Source of the DNA: JAFGHJ01 sp964606065
GTDB taxonomy: Bacteria; Hydrothermota; UBA3072
Direction of reading: 5' to 3'
NCBI GenBank assembly: GCA_964606065.1
Contig: CAZSEX010000003.1
Location: 50,726 to 114,725, forward strand
DNA length: 64,000 nt
Shown: positions 36,407 to 44,762 of the stretch, piece after piece
Position numbering within the stretch: position 1 is the first letter of the stretch
Layout: each line of letters begins with the position of its first letter
Translations under genes and position numbers: made by a program
Notes under the pieces: generated by a model
Databases searched by the model: none
What the model saw: only the letters and a program-made list of their open reading frames with translations
What the model was told of the DNA's origin: nothing

Positions 36407-37666
36407 ATGAAAAGGCAAATTGGTTTTGTTTCAACAAGACTCGCGGGTTTGGACGGGGTATCCTTAGAAACCGAGAAATGGGCAAAAATTCTTGAAGAGG
36501 AAGGGTACCGATGCTTTTACTTTGCTGGAGAACTCGACCGTCCCGAAGAGAAATCTTTCTTGGTGGAAGAAGCTCATTTTAAGCATCCAGATATTTTAGG
36601 GATATATAATGAATGTTTCGGTTCCGATACTCGAAAAAGCGCCGTTACCAGAAAAATACATGAAATAAAAAAGAAACTTAAAAGTTCGCTTGAGGATTTT
36701 GTTAAAAAGTATGAAATTGAGTTATTGATTGCGGAAAATTCTTTAACCATACCTCTCAATATTCCTCTCGGGATAGCAATAACGGAGTTTATCGCCGAAA
36801 CAAAAATGCCGACGATTGCCCATCACCATGATTTTTACTGGGAAAGGAAAAGACTTCTGGTTAATTCCGTTGGAGAATATCTGCATATGGCTTTCCCTCC
36901 CGTATTGCCTTCTATTCGCCATGTAGTGATTAACTCTTATGCAGATCGTGAGTTAAGTTACAGAACCGGTATATCCAGTACTGTAATACCAAATGTGCTT
37001 GACTTCGAAACTTCTCTTCTTTCACATGACGAATACGCATCTGACGTTAGAGAAAAATTTGGAATAAAGGAAGATGAATTACTGATTTTACAGCCAACGA
37101 GAGTTGTTCCAAGAAAAGGGATAGAGCATGCGATTGAATTAACCAGACGGTTAGAAATGAAGGCAAAACTTGTGATATCGCACGCTTCCGGTGACGAGGG
37201 TTTCGAATATGAGCAAAGATTAAAACATTACTCTGAAATGTTAGGAGTTGATACTCTATTTATATCAAAGCGTATCGGAGAAAGCAGAAAAATCAATGAT
37301 AAAGGCGAAAAAATCTATACCATCTGGGATATTTACCCGCATGCCGATCTTGTTACCTATCCTTCGACTTATGAAGGGTTCGGGAACGCTTTTTTGGAAG
37401 CTATTTATTATCGAAAACCGATCGTGGTCAACAAATACGTGATTTATACTCTGGATATAGAACCTAAAGGTTTTAACGTTATAACTCTGGATGGTTACGT
37501 TAATGAAGAAGCGATTCTAAAAACCAGGGGAATTCTTCTTGATTCTCAGAAACGCGAAAAAATGGTAGAGCGTAATTACAGAATAGCAAAGCGATGTTTT
37601 TCTCTATCCGTGTTACGCCGTAAACTTAAAAACCTTATAAGAGAAATTCTTGTTTATAGAGATTAA
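36407..37666 (+). CDS. GT4-type glycosyltransferase
   Basis: 419 residues with two Rossmann-like halves. The N-terminus has GFVSTRLAGLDGVSLET, where the glycine-rich loop binds acceptor or donor; the C-terminal half has LQPTRVVPRKGIEHAIEL and the EX7E-type region YPSTYEGFGNAFLEAI. A nucleotide-sugar donor is expected. The acceptor is unknown; compatible-solute or envelope-glycan synthesis are both possible. It lies 20 bases after the lipoprotein gene and four bases before acyP. Confidence 0.8.
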   Translation: MKRQIGFVSTRLAGLDGVSLETEKWAKILEEEGYRCFYFAGELDRPEEKSFLVEEAHFKHPDILGIYNECFGSDTRKSAVTRKIHEIKKKLKSSLEDFVKKYEIELLIAENSLTIPLNIPLGIAITEFIAETKMPTIAHHHDFYWERKRLLVNSVGEYLHMAFPPVLPSIRHVVINSYADRELSYRTGISSTVIPNVLDFETSLLSHDEYASDVREKFGIKEDELLILQPTRVVPRKGIEHAIELTRRLEMKAKLVISHASGDEGFEYEQRLKHYSEMLGVDTLFISKRIGESRKINDKGEKIYTIWDIYPHADLVTYPSTYEGFGNAFLEAIYYRKPIVVNKYVIYTLDIEPKGFNVITLDGYVNEEAILKTRGILLDSQKREKMVERNYRIAKRCFSLSVLRRKLKNLIREILVYRD

Positions 37667-37669
37667 GGC

Positions 37670-37942
37670 ATGCAAAGAATACATATATGGGTAAGAGGTG
37701 TTGTGCAGGGAGTTGGTTTTAGATATTTTACCGTAAGAAAGGCGAGAGAATCAGGAGTATCCGGATGGGCGAGAAATACTGCGGATGGAAAGGTCGAGAT
37801 TGTAGCCGAAGGAGAAAGGTGGAGATTAGAAGAATTCACTGAAAGCGTAAAAATAGGGTCGTCTCTTTCCAGCGTTACGGGAATAGAAGTTAAAGAAGAA
37901 AAATATCAAGATGAATTCGACGAATTCGAAGTGAGGTTTTAA
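37670..37942 (+). CDS. acyP: Acylphosphatase
   Basis: 90 residues with the catalytic loop VRGVVQGVGFRYF (Arg near 23) and GWARNTADGKVE (Asn near 41). It hydrolyses carboxyl phosphates such as acetyl phosphate in the cytoplasm. It lies between the glycosyltransferase and apt with spacings of three and one bases. Confidence 0.93.
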   Translation: MQRIHIWVRGVVQGVGFRYFTVRKARESGVSGWARNTADGKVEIVAEGERWRLEEFTESVKIGSSLSSVTGIEVKEEKYQDEFDEFEVRF

Positions 37943-37943
37943 A

Positions 37944-38459
37944 ATGGATGAATTAAAAAAGCATATCAGAGAAATACTCGATTTCCCCCAAAAGGGCGTT
38001 CTGTTCAGGGATATAACTACTCTACTCAAAAATAAAGAAGCTTTCAGAGAAGCTATAGATCTTATGACAGATTTAGTAAGGGGGAAAGAAGTGGATCTTA
38101 TTCTCGGTATAGAATCCAGGGGTTTTGTTTTTGCCGCGCCGATCGCTTATAATCTCGGGTTACCTTTAAATGTTATCCGGAAACCCGGAAAATTACCTGC
38201 TGAGGTTGTTCGCGAATCTTATACTCTTGAGTACGGAGAAAACGCAATCGAATTGCATAAGGATGCCATTCAAGAGGGAGAAAAAGTTGTTATAGTAGAC
38301 GATTTGCTCGCCACGGGCGGTACGGCTCTTGCGAGTGCACATTTAGTTGAAAAATTCGGAGGAGAAGTAAGCACTTTTCTTTTTCTTATAGAATTGACAG
38401 AGCTTAAAGGAAGAGAAAAGTTAAAAGATTATAAGGTTGAGTCTCTGGTTAAATATTGA
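37944..38459 (+). CDS. apt: Adenine phosphoribosyltransferase
   Basis: 171 residues. The PRPP loop VVIVDDLLATGGTA is near 117, with the family element GIESRGFVFAAPIA near 53. It makes AMP from adenine and PRPP. It is the last gene of the run before a weak terminator. Confidence 0.94.
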   Translation: MDELKKHIREILDFPQKGVLFRDITTLLKNKEAFREAIDLMTDLVRGKEVDLILGIESRGFVFAAPIAYNLGLPLNVIRKPGKLPAEVVRESYTLEYGENAIELHKDAIQEGEKVVIVDDLLATGGTALASAHLVEKFGGEVSTFLFLIELTELKGREKLKDYKVESLVKY

Positions 38460-38494
38460 TCTCGAACGGCAAAGCTGCTCCTACAATTTTAAAT

Positions 38495-38525
38495 AGCACG
38501 CAGACCATCATCCCCTGTGCTTTTT
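38495..38525 (+). terminator. Possible terminator after apt
   Basis: A five-base stem AGCAC/GTGCT with a 17-base loop is followed by a run of T. It is weak. Confidence 0.35.
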
Positions 38526-38597
38526 GTTTTTCCAAATAAAAAAAATTTAAATCCCGATAGGAGTTTTATACATCAAAATTTTTTCGTTGCGTCTTTT

Positions 38598-38628
38598 AAA
38601 AAAAAGGCGAGAGCTAAAAGCTCCCGCC
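38598..38628 (-). terminator. Rho-independent terminator of the receiver/Hpt/PleD-like operon
   Basis: On the minus strand a GC-rich stem (GGCG.GAGCT paired with AGCTC.CGCC, one mismatch) is followed by eight T. It lies nine bases after the receiver-gene stop. Confidence 0.85.
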
Positions 38629-38636
38629 CGGAGAAA

Positions 38637-39170
38637 TTAAACACTCAGACAAAAAGACATCTCATCTTGTCCACCTATAAGTATATATATTTTTTTTAAT
38701 TTGTCAACCCCTTCTTTTAAAAATTTTGTGAAATCCAAGGGTTTGACACCCTTTCTTATGCTTTGGGTGCTTTTCGCAAGTTGTTTCCAGCGTTTTCGAG
38801 TTTTTATATGCTTTTTTATTATGGGAATCAGGGATTCTTTCTGGATGGGTTTAACCAGATAATCCACGGCTCCTAAAGATAAGGCTTTTGCCTTATCTTT
38901 GTCGCTCTCGAGAGCCGTCAGGAAGATAACGGGAATAAAAGAAGTCTCTTCATCTTCCTGTAGAATCGAACACACCTCATATCCATCCAGAGAAGGCATA
39001 CTAATGTCTAGAACAACTACATCGGGGTTTTCTTTTTTTATCCTTTCTATTCCCTCTGAAGGGTTTGTTGCCGTTAAGATTTTGTAGTCTTCATTAGAAA
39101 GTATTCTTTCTACGAGTTTAATCATATCCTGATTGTCATCTATATAAATTATACAGGATTCTTTATTCAT
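38637..39170 (-). CDS. Stand-alone response regulator receiver protein
   Basis: 177 residues. The receiver domain has the acidic pair at 11-12, phosphoacceptor Asp 55 (VVVLDISMP) and the conserved Lys near 107 (YLVKPI). The last 50 residues are a basic tail without a recognised output domain. It overlaps the Hpt gene by eight bases, which makes a phosphorelay with it likely. Confidence 0.88.
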   Translation of the reverse strand: MNKESCIIYIDDNQDMIKLVERILSNEDYKILTATNPSEGIERIKKENPDVVVLDISMPSLDGYEVCSILQEDEETSFIPVIFLTALESDKDKAKALSLGAVDYLVKPIQKESLIPIIKKHIKTRKRWKQLAKSTQSIRKGVKPLDFTKFLKEGVDKLKKIYILIGGQDEMSFCLSV

Positions 39171-39480
39171 TTATTATTTCTATTCTGTTTAAATAGTCTT
39201 TGAGTTCTGCCAGATTATTTTTAATCTGCGTGATATCTTTGTTTTTCGCGGATGTTTCAATCATTTTCCCCAACTCGGTTATTCCGTCGAATCCGTAAAT
39301 AGAACCAGAACCTTTCATGCTGTGACCCAGTCTCTGGATAGTTTCAAAATCTTCTTTTTTCAAAGAATTTTCTACTTCTTTTATATCCTTTTCTCTGTTT
39401 TTTAAGAAATTAGGAACAAGCTGGACTGCATAACCGGGAACAGTAACCTTGATCTTTTCTCCGTCCGTTTTTTCACCCAT
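39163..39480 (-). CDS. Histidine phosphotransfer (Hpt) protein
   Basis: 105 residues, helical, with the motif LGHSMKGSGSIYGF (phospho-accepting His at about 53). It shuttles phosphoryl groups between receivers. It lies between a PleD-like receiver-GGDEF gene and a receiver gene. Neither neighbour is a hybrid kinase, so its donor is encoded elsewhere. A GGAGG-like site precedes the ATG. Confidence 0.88.
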   Translation of the reverse strand: MGEKTDGEKIKVTVPGYAVQLVPNFLKNREKDIKEVENSLKKEDFETIQRLGHSMKGSGSIYGFDGITELGKMIETSAKNKDITQIKNNLAELKDYLNRIEIINE

Positions 39481-39495
39481 TGCTATATCCTCCTG

Positions 39496-40482
39496 TTAAG
39501 TTGTAAAACCTTCTTTTATGCAATTTCTACCGGACTGTTTTGCTTCGTATAGAGCTTTGTCTGCTTCATTTATAAATGAAGTGGGTTTTGTCTTTTCGTC
39601 TGGATTAATTGTGGCCACTCCGACACTTATAGTAACGTTTTTACTTACAGCCGAACTCTTATGAACAATTTTCAGTTTACCTGTTTCCTCGAGAAATCTT
39701 TTAGCCACAGAAAGCGCTCCCCTTCTATCTGTATCGGGAAGTACGGCGATGAATTCCTCTCCTCCGTATCGGCATAAAAAATCTCTCGGTCTTTTTAAAG
39801 CGCTGTTTAAGGTTCTTGCAATTTTTTTTAGACAGTCGTCCCCGTTCAGATGTCCGTATGTATCATTGTACGCTTTAAAGCAATCGATATCGCACATTAA
39901 AAGGGAAAGAGGATTCTTTACTCTGATCGCGTTTTTCCATTCTCTGGCGAAAAACTCTTCAAAATATCGGCGGTTGGGAACGGCGGTCAAGCCATCCAGA
40001 TAAGACATACGTGTTAATTTTTTATTAGCTGTGTCTAATTGTTCAGCCATTTCCGTCAACTCTCGTTCTCTTTCTTTTCTGCTGTCTGTTTCCATCTTCA
40101 GGCGTAGCGCTGAACGGACTCTGGCTAATAATTCGGTTACCTTTATCGGTTTTGTTATATAATCGATAGCCCCTGCCTGAAAAGCCGCTTGAAGCTGAGT
40201 CTCTTCCCTGTTAGCTGTGATCATTATAATTGGAGTGTCTTTGAAAGAAACTTCTCTTTTTATCCTTGAGCACGCTTCAATTCCGTTTGTTTTCGGCATT
40301 ATTACATCCATAAGAATTAAATCGATGTTTGGTTTGTTTTTCTTTTTGTCTTTCAGCCCGAGAAAATCGAACGCTTCTTCAGCCGAATTAACAAGATATA
40401 TACTCTTGTATCCTTTCTCGCCCAAAATCGACTTAAGCACCAATGTCTGATCTTCCGAATCGTCAACGATAAGAATATCCAT
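39496..40482 (-). CDS. PleD-like response regulator with GGDEF domain
   Basis: 328 residues. An N-terminal receiver has phosphoacceptor Asp 59 (LMDVIMPK) and Lys near 111 (ITKPIK). It is joined by a coiled-coil linker to a GGDEF domain with RYGGEEF at 238-244 and an intact I-site RPRD at 231-234. It should make c-di-GMP when phosphorylated and be product-inhibited. It is the first gene of a three-gene phosphorelay cluster. Confidence 0.92.
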   Translation of the reverse strand: MDILIVDDSEDQTLVLKSILGEKGYKSIYLVNSAEEAFDFLGLKDKKKNKPNIDLILMDVIMPKTNGIEACSRIKREVSFKDTPIIMITANREETQLQAAFQAGAIDYITKPIKVTELLARVRSALRLKMETDSRKERERELTEMAEQLDTANKKLTRMSYLDGLTAVPNRRYFEEFFAREWKNAIRVKNPLSLLMCDIDCFKAYNDTYGHLNGDDCLKKIARTLNSALKRPRDFLCRYGGEEFIAVLPDTDRRGALSVAKRFLEETGKLKIVHKSSAVSKNVTISVGVATINPDEKTKPTSFINEADKALYEAKQSGRNCIKEGFTT

Positions 40483-40592
40483 TTATAAAACTCTTAATAT
40501 CCTTGTTTTAAAATAACGGTTTTTTTATAAAAGTAAAGGGTTTTTCTATAAAATGAAAAATTAAAGAATGTTTGGGAAAGCTTATATAAATG

Positions 40593-41303
40593 TCAGTATT
40601 TAACCTTCACGAGAAAAAGTCCCTGCGGAGGTACGACTGGTGGACGCTTTTTCTTTCCCGAAAGGATTTTTTTGACATCGGGAGGAACCAGTTTTCCTTT
40701 ACCCGCGTTGATCAAAAGACCTACTATACTCCGGACCATTCTGCGGAGAAAACGGTCGGCTTCGACCTCGATAAAAATACTGGTCTTATCTTCGGATATT
40801 TTTATCTTTTTCAAGAGGCAAATACCGCTGTCTTTAGTTGCAAGAAAATTAAAGTTTTTCTCTCCCAGAAGTTCTTTCCCCGCTTTTTTCATTTTTTTTA
40901 TGTTGAGGTTTTCATCAATTTGAAAAAAGTATCTTTTATTAAAGACAGATTTCTCTTTCGCGATTTGATATCTGTATATTCTCGAATTCGCGGAGAATCT
41001 CGCGTTAAAATCCTCCGGAACTTTTTTGCATTGCTTAATAAGAATATCCCGTGGTATGTTTCCGTTTATCGCGTTTTTTAATTCTTTCGAGGGAAATGTT
41101 TCCGGAACGGTAAAGGAAGCGACCTGCCCCAATGCGTGAACTCCCGCGTCGGTTCTCCCCGAGCCTGTTATTCTGATTTTTTTATTAAAGATTTTCTTCA
41201 GGGCTTTTTCTAATTCCCCCTGAACGGTTCTTTTTCCCGGTTGAACCTGCCAGCCGTGAAAGCCGGTTCCGTCATATTCTACAATTATTTTTATATTCTG
41301 CAT
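40593..41303 (-). CDS. truA: tRNA pseudouridine synthase TruA
   Basis: 236 residues. The catalytic element SGRTDAGVHALGQVASF (Asp near 52) and FHGWQVQPGKRTVQGELE are typical. It modifies U38-40 of tRNA anticodon stems. It stands alone between unrelated genes. Confidence 0.96.
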   Translation of the reverse strand: MQNIKIIVEYDGTGFHGWQVQPGKRTVQGELEKALKKIFNKKIRITGSGRTDAGVHALGQVASFTVPETFPSKELKNAINGNIPRDILIKQCKKVPEDFNARFSANSRIYRYQIAKEKSVFNKRYFFQIDENLNIKKMKKAGKELLGEKNFNFLATKDSGICLLKKIKISEDKTSIFIEVEADRFLRRMVRSIVGLLINAGKGKLVPPDVKKILSGKKKRPPVVPPQGLFLVKVKY

Positions 41304-41318
41304 ATTTCAAACATTCTT

Positions 41319-41354
41319 AACCACAAGATTTCACAGATTAACCCAAGATTACCC
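41319..41354 (+). repeat. Intergenic degenerate repeat, copy 1
   Basis: An AACCACAAGAT...AGATTAAC.CAAGATT element made of about three imperfect CAAGATTA-like units. It closely matches 62770-62802 (opposite strand) and loosely 62526-62552. Confidence 0.6.
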
Positions 41355-41427
41355 AACAATCCCCTTCAAGTAAGCTTTTTCTATATTAACCACATATACT
41401 ATATTTGCAATTCTTTTTTTTATAATC

Positions 41428-41456
41428 TTGACATCTAATTATAGGTTTATTATAAT
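41428..41456 (+). promoter_or_regulatory. Sigma-70 promoter of the small lipoprotein cluster
   Basis: TTGACA, 17 bases, perfect TATAAT. Confidence 0.8.
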
Positions 41457-41478
41457 TAAAAATAACTAAGGAGGGTTA

Positions 41479-41682
41479 ATGAGGTACTTTACTTTCTTTC
41501 TTTTTCTGATCTTTGTTGTGAACGGATGTTCTTTTTCCAACGTTAAATATACAAAAGTTGATGAATCGTACATAGAGGTTCCTAAACCTGCTGACGCTCA
41601 GATATTATTGACCAGGGATAAAATAAAAAGGGCTCAACATCTTAAAAATTTTTGTTTTTTGAAGGAGGTTATATTATGGTAA
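41479..41682 (+). CDS. Small lipoprotein
   Basis: 67 residues with a signal peptide and lipobox VVNGC (Cys at 17). The rest is short and charged. AAGGAGGG precedes the ATG, and a perfect promoter lies upstream. The function is unknown. Its stop overlaps the start of the next gene (ATGGTAA). Confidence 0.7.
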   Translation: MRYFTFFLFLIFVVNGCSFSNVKYTKVDESYIEVPKPADAQILLTRDKIKRAQHLKNFCFLKEVILW

Positions 41683-42026
41683 AAAGGATTGTTATTGCTA
41701 CAATATTTGGTTTAATCTTCGGTATTATTTGTTGGTTTCTGGCGTCATCTGAAGGACAGTTACCCTGGGCGCTTTCTATCTCAATTGTAACCGGAAGAAT
41801 GCTGATTGGTGTTGCTATAGGTATCAGCGCAATAAAAATAAAATGGTGGTTGCATGGTCCGATTATGGGTTTTGTTTTTAGTGTCCCCATGGGATTTTCC
41901 AGCATGCTTGGTGCAGGAGGGGAGTATAGCCCTAACATGCTTTTCCTCATGACTGTGGTAATGGGTATCATTTACGGTTTTATAATAGAGTTATTCACCA
42001 CAGTGGTTTTTAAAGCTAAAGCATAG
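41676..42026 (+). CDS. Small membrane protein of unknown function
   Basis: 116 residues from ATG 41676, preceded by GAAGGAGG. It has four hydrophobic segments with glycines (GLIFGIICWFLAS, IGVAIGISAI, MGFVFSVPMGFSS, VVMGIIYGFIIEL). No family is recognised. It is co-transcribed with the small lipoprotein and the cyclophilin-like gene. Confidence 0.7.
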   Translation: MVKRIVIATIFGLIFGIICWFLASSEGQLPWALSISIVTGRMLIGVAIGISAIKIKWWLHGPIMGFVFSVPMGFSSMLGAGGEYSPNMLFLMTVVMGIIYGFIIELFTTVVFKAKA

Positions 42027-42028
42027 TT

Positions 42029-42421
42029 ATGAGAAAGATTAGAATTCTCTCCGAGAGCATAGGAGAAGTTTTAGCTGTTTTAACAGACGAAAACCCTAAA
42101 ACTGCGAAAGCTTTTTATTCCACTCTTCCTACAGAAGGAAGGGCGAACATCTGGGGAGAAGAAATTTATTTTAGAATGCCTATAGGCGTTAATAAAGAAA
42201 ATGCTCGGGTTTCTGTAGAAGTGGGAGAAATAGCGATATGGATTGAAAGCCCTTCTTTTTGTATCTTCTCTGGGGAGACGCCTTCGAGCACTGAAAACGA
42301 AATACGTGCTTTCAGTGAAGTAAACGTAATAGGAAAAATAGAAGGAGATCCCTCTATTTTCAAAAAAGTGAAACAGGGTGAGATAATCAGGTTAAAAAAA
42401 GCGGTGCAGAAGCCCGGGTAG
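42029..42421 (+). CDS. Cyclophilin-like fold protein (TM1367/DUF3830-type)
   Basis: 130 residues. The pattern of KTAKAFYSTLPTEGRANIWGEEIYF followed by a beta-rich region with EVGEIAIW matches small bacterial cyclophilin-like proteins of the Thermotoga TM1367 type. Isomerase activity is not established for that family. It lies two bases after the membrane protein gene. Confidence 0.75.
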   Translation: MRKIRILSESIGEVLAVLTDENPKTAKAFYSTLPTEGRANIWGEEIYFRMPIGVNKENARVSVEVGEIAIWIESPSFCIFSGETPSSTENEIRAFSEVNVIGKIEGDPSIFKKVKQGEIIRLKKAVQKPG

Positions 42422-42479
42422 AATTGGTAAAAAACTCGGGTTTTTGTGGTGAATTAATTCTGATATAATCTTTGATATG

Positions 42480-43568
42480 TTAAACGTATAATCTCGGAAG
42501 TCTTTTCCCCATTCTGGAGACAACCTCGTACGGAATTGTTCCAATTGTTTGCGCAATTTCCCAGGCGGTTATAGTTCTATTCATAACCATGACTTCATCA
42601 CCGATTTTAGCTGCTTGAATGTGGGTTACGTCTATCATCGTGGTATCCATGGTAACGTTGCCTATTACCGGAGCCTTTTTATTGCGCACCACCATCCATC
42701 CTTTATTCGATAGAGCTCTATCATAACCATCGGCGTAACCCAGTGGTACTGTAGCCACAGTTGTTGGTTCTTTTGCGGTAAAAGTTCTCGAATAGCTAAC
42801 AGAGTGTCCCGGTGGAATTGTTTTTATAAAGGAAATTTTGCTTTTTACGCTCATTACGGGTTTATATTCAGGCTGGACTACATTCTCTACGGGCGAGATT
42901 CCATACAGCAGAAGACCGAGTCTTACCATATTAAACAGAGAATTCTCATATAGGAGAAAAGCCGCCGAATTCGCCATGCTTTTTATAGGTATTTCAATTC
43001 CCATGGAGGAAGCGACTTTTATTAGTTCATTGAAATCTTTTATCTGTTTTTGAGTAAATTCTGTGTCCGAATCAGCAACAGGAAAATGAGACATCACTCC
43101 TTTGAGTTCTAAAAAATCATTGCTTTTTATAAGTTTGATAAAATAAATAAATTCATCAGCGGAAACACCATATCTGCCCATACCGGTATCTACCATTACA
43201 AAGACTGAAACTTTTTTCTTTTGTCTCTCTCCTTCCCTTTCCAAACTTTCAAGAAAGTCACGTGAACACACCGTAGGAATTAGATTGAAAAGTACAATCT
43301 CTTCGGATCTCTCTTTTAATTCTTGAGCGAGAATTATAATCGGAGTTTGAATGCCGGCGTTTCGCAACTCTATCCCTTCTTCGGCTATTCCAACTCCCAG
43401 ATAATCTACACCCATCGCCGTAGCTCTGGAAGAAACTGCCACTGCTCCGTGTCCGTACGCGTCCGCTTTTACTACCGCAAGAAGTTTTTTGTCTCTAAGT
43501 TTTGCCTTCGCTTTTGTTATATTGTTTTCCAGGTTTTTTAAATTTATTTCAACCCATGAAGGTCTCAT
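42480..43568 (-). CDS. alr: Alanine racemase
   Basis: 362 residues. The PLP lysine lies in AVVKADAYGHGAV near residue 34, with a catalytic-tyrosine region near SYSRTF at 255. It makes D-alanine for peptidoglycan. It converges on the cyclophilin-like gene and is divergent from the TPR lipoprotein. Confidence 0.96.
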   Translation of the reverse strand: MRPSWVEINLKNLENNITKAKAKLRDKKLLAVVKADAYGHGAVAVSSRATAMGVDYLGVGIAEEGIELRNAGIQTPIIILAQELKERSEEIVLFNLIPTVCSRDFLESLEREGERQKKKVSVFVMVDTGMGRYGVSADEFIYFIKLIKSNDFLELKGVMSHFPVADSDTEFTQKQIKDFNELIKVASSMGIEIPIKSMANSAAFLLYENSLFNMVRLGLLLYGISPVENVVQPEYKPVMSVKSKISFIKTIPPGHSVSYSRTFTAKEPTTVATVPLGYADGYDRALSNKGWMVVRNKKAPVIGNVTMDTTMIDVTHIQAAKIGDEVMVMNRTITAWEIAQTIGTIPYEVVSRMGKRLPRLYV

Positions 43569-43612
43569 AATAAGAATAATAATAATATCTCTTTCTTTTT
43601 CAAGCCTTTATC

Positions 43613-43640
43613 TTGACAGGACACTTTTTTTTTATATATA
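43613..43640 (+). promoter_or_regulatory. Promoter of the TPR lipoprotein
   Basis: TTGACA, 16 bases, TATATA (4 of 6). The expected start is near 43647, about 22 bases before the AUU start codon. Confidence 0.6.
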
Positions 43641-43668
43641 TGTAAAAAAGTTTAAAAAAGGAGAGATA

Positions 43669-44718
43669 ATTAAAAAACAATTTATTTTTTATATTCTGGT
43701 TTTTCTGTATATTGCTGGGTGCACCGCAAGAGAGTATAAGTTAAGTGGGGATATTTTTCTTAAGACCGGAGAATATGAGAAGGCAGCCGTTCAGTATAAG
43801 GCATGTGCTAAAAAAGAAAAAGATAATCCGAATTGTTACGTTGCTCTGTCAGTTCCGTATTATAAAGAAGATAATTATTTGCAATCCGCAGAATATCTTA
43901 GAACTGCTTTCGAGATCAATAGAGATTTGGCTGAAAAAACGGTATTGTTTTACGAAAACCTTTTGGGAGTCGAAAATTACAGCTGGAGTGTCTTTTATGC
44001 TGGAGCGGAAGAGGTTATGAATAATGAACAATTTGAAAAATCTATAGAGTTTATAGAAGAGGCTGAGGAAGTAGAAGATAGTACTTATAAGGCGATGTCT
44101 TATGTTCTTCACGGTAGGATTCATTTGAAAGAAGGAGAAGAAGATAAAGCTTTAAGTTATTTTGATAAAGCGCTCGATTTTGATGAGGATAACGCGGAAG
44201 CATATCTCTATACAGGGGAAATATTCACAAATAAAAATAAATTTGATAAAGCTATTTTTAATCTCAAGGAAGCGATTTCAATTAAGCCCGACATTTTTTT
44301 AGGTTATAAGTTACTCGGGCAAAATTATCTGAAGAACAAAAAATATGATAAGGCAATCGAATCTCTTGAGAAGGCTTTTTCTATAAACAGTAGCGACCGA
44401 GTTGTTCTTCACAATCTTGCCTGTGCTTATTTGCAGAAAGAAGATTACACTCGCGCGTCCAGTATCGCCGAAAAGATTCTTAACCTACAGGAAGTAGAAT
44501 CCGATAAGAAAGCAGAAGCGTATATAATTCTGGGAATGGCAGATATTTATGAAGAAAAGTACGACGAAGCTATAGAAGTTTTGAATAAGGCAATCGAAGC
44601 CGATTCTAACAATTGTGATTCATATCAACTTATGGCGCTTGCTTATAAAAAAGCGGGAAAAGTAAGTTTTTCTAAAGAATTTTCTATAAAGTGGGAAGAA
44701 TGCGTGGAGAAACAATAA
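43669..44718 (+). CDS. TPR-repeat lipoprotein with an apparent AUU start
   Basis: About 349 residues. From ATT 43669 the protein reads (M)KKQFIFYILVFLYIAGCTA, a clear lipoprotein signal with Cys near 17, followed by about seven TPR units to the end. AAGGAGAG (43658-43665) places AUU about five bases after GGAG. Between the promoter and this point no in-frame ATG, GTG or TTG exists. A start far upstream (43489) would cross the promoter and lie antisense to alr. Outer-membrane assembly or secretion roles are common for such lipoproteins; none is shown here. Confidence 0.75.
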   Translation: MKKQFIFYILVFLYIAGCTAREYKLSGDIFLKTGEYEKAAVQYKACAKKEKDNPNCYVALSVPYYKEDNYLQSAEYLRTAFEINRDLAEKTVLFYENLLGVENYSWSVFYAGAEEVMNNEQFEKSIEFIEEAEEVEDSTYKAMSYVLHGRIHLKEGEEDKALSYFDKALDFDEDNAEAYLYTGEIFTNKNKFDKAIFNLKEAISIKPDIFLGYKLLGQNYLKNKKYDKAIESLEKAFSINSSDRVVLHNLACAYLQKEDYTRASSIAEKILNLQEVESDKKAEAYIILGMADIYEEKYDEAIEVLNKAIEADSNNCDSYQLMALAYKKAGKVSFSKEFSIKWEECVEKQ

Positions 44719-44734
44719 ATTTAGATTCTTTTTT

Positions 44735-44762
44735 GAATCGACGTATGCTACGATTCTTTTTT
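44735..44762 (+). terminator. Terminator after the TPR lipoprotein
   Basis: GAATCG and CGATTC pair around a ten-base loop and are followed by six T. It overlaps the 3' end of the convergent histidine kinase gene. Confidence 0.65.

Noticed and set aside
43250..43275. A second parS-like site around CACGTG at 43259
   Set aside because: Only the central CACGTG and a few flanking bases match; the outer arms do not.
43489..43668. A 60-residue N-terminal extension of the TPR lipoprotein
   Set aside because: It lies antisense to the alr start and across a promoter; the signal peptide and ribosome site mark the start at 43669.
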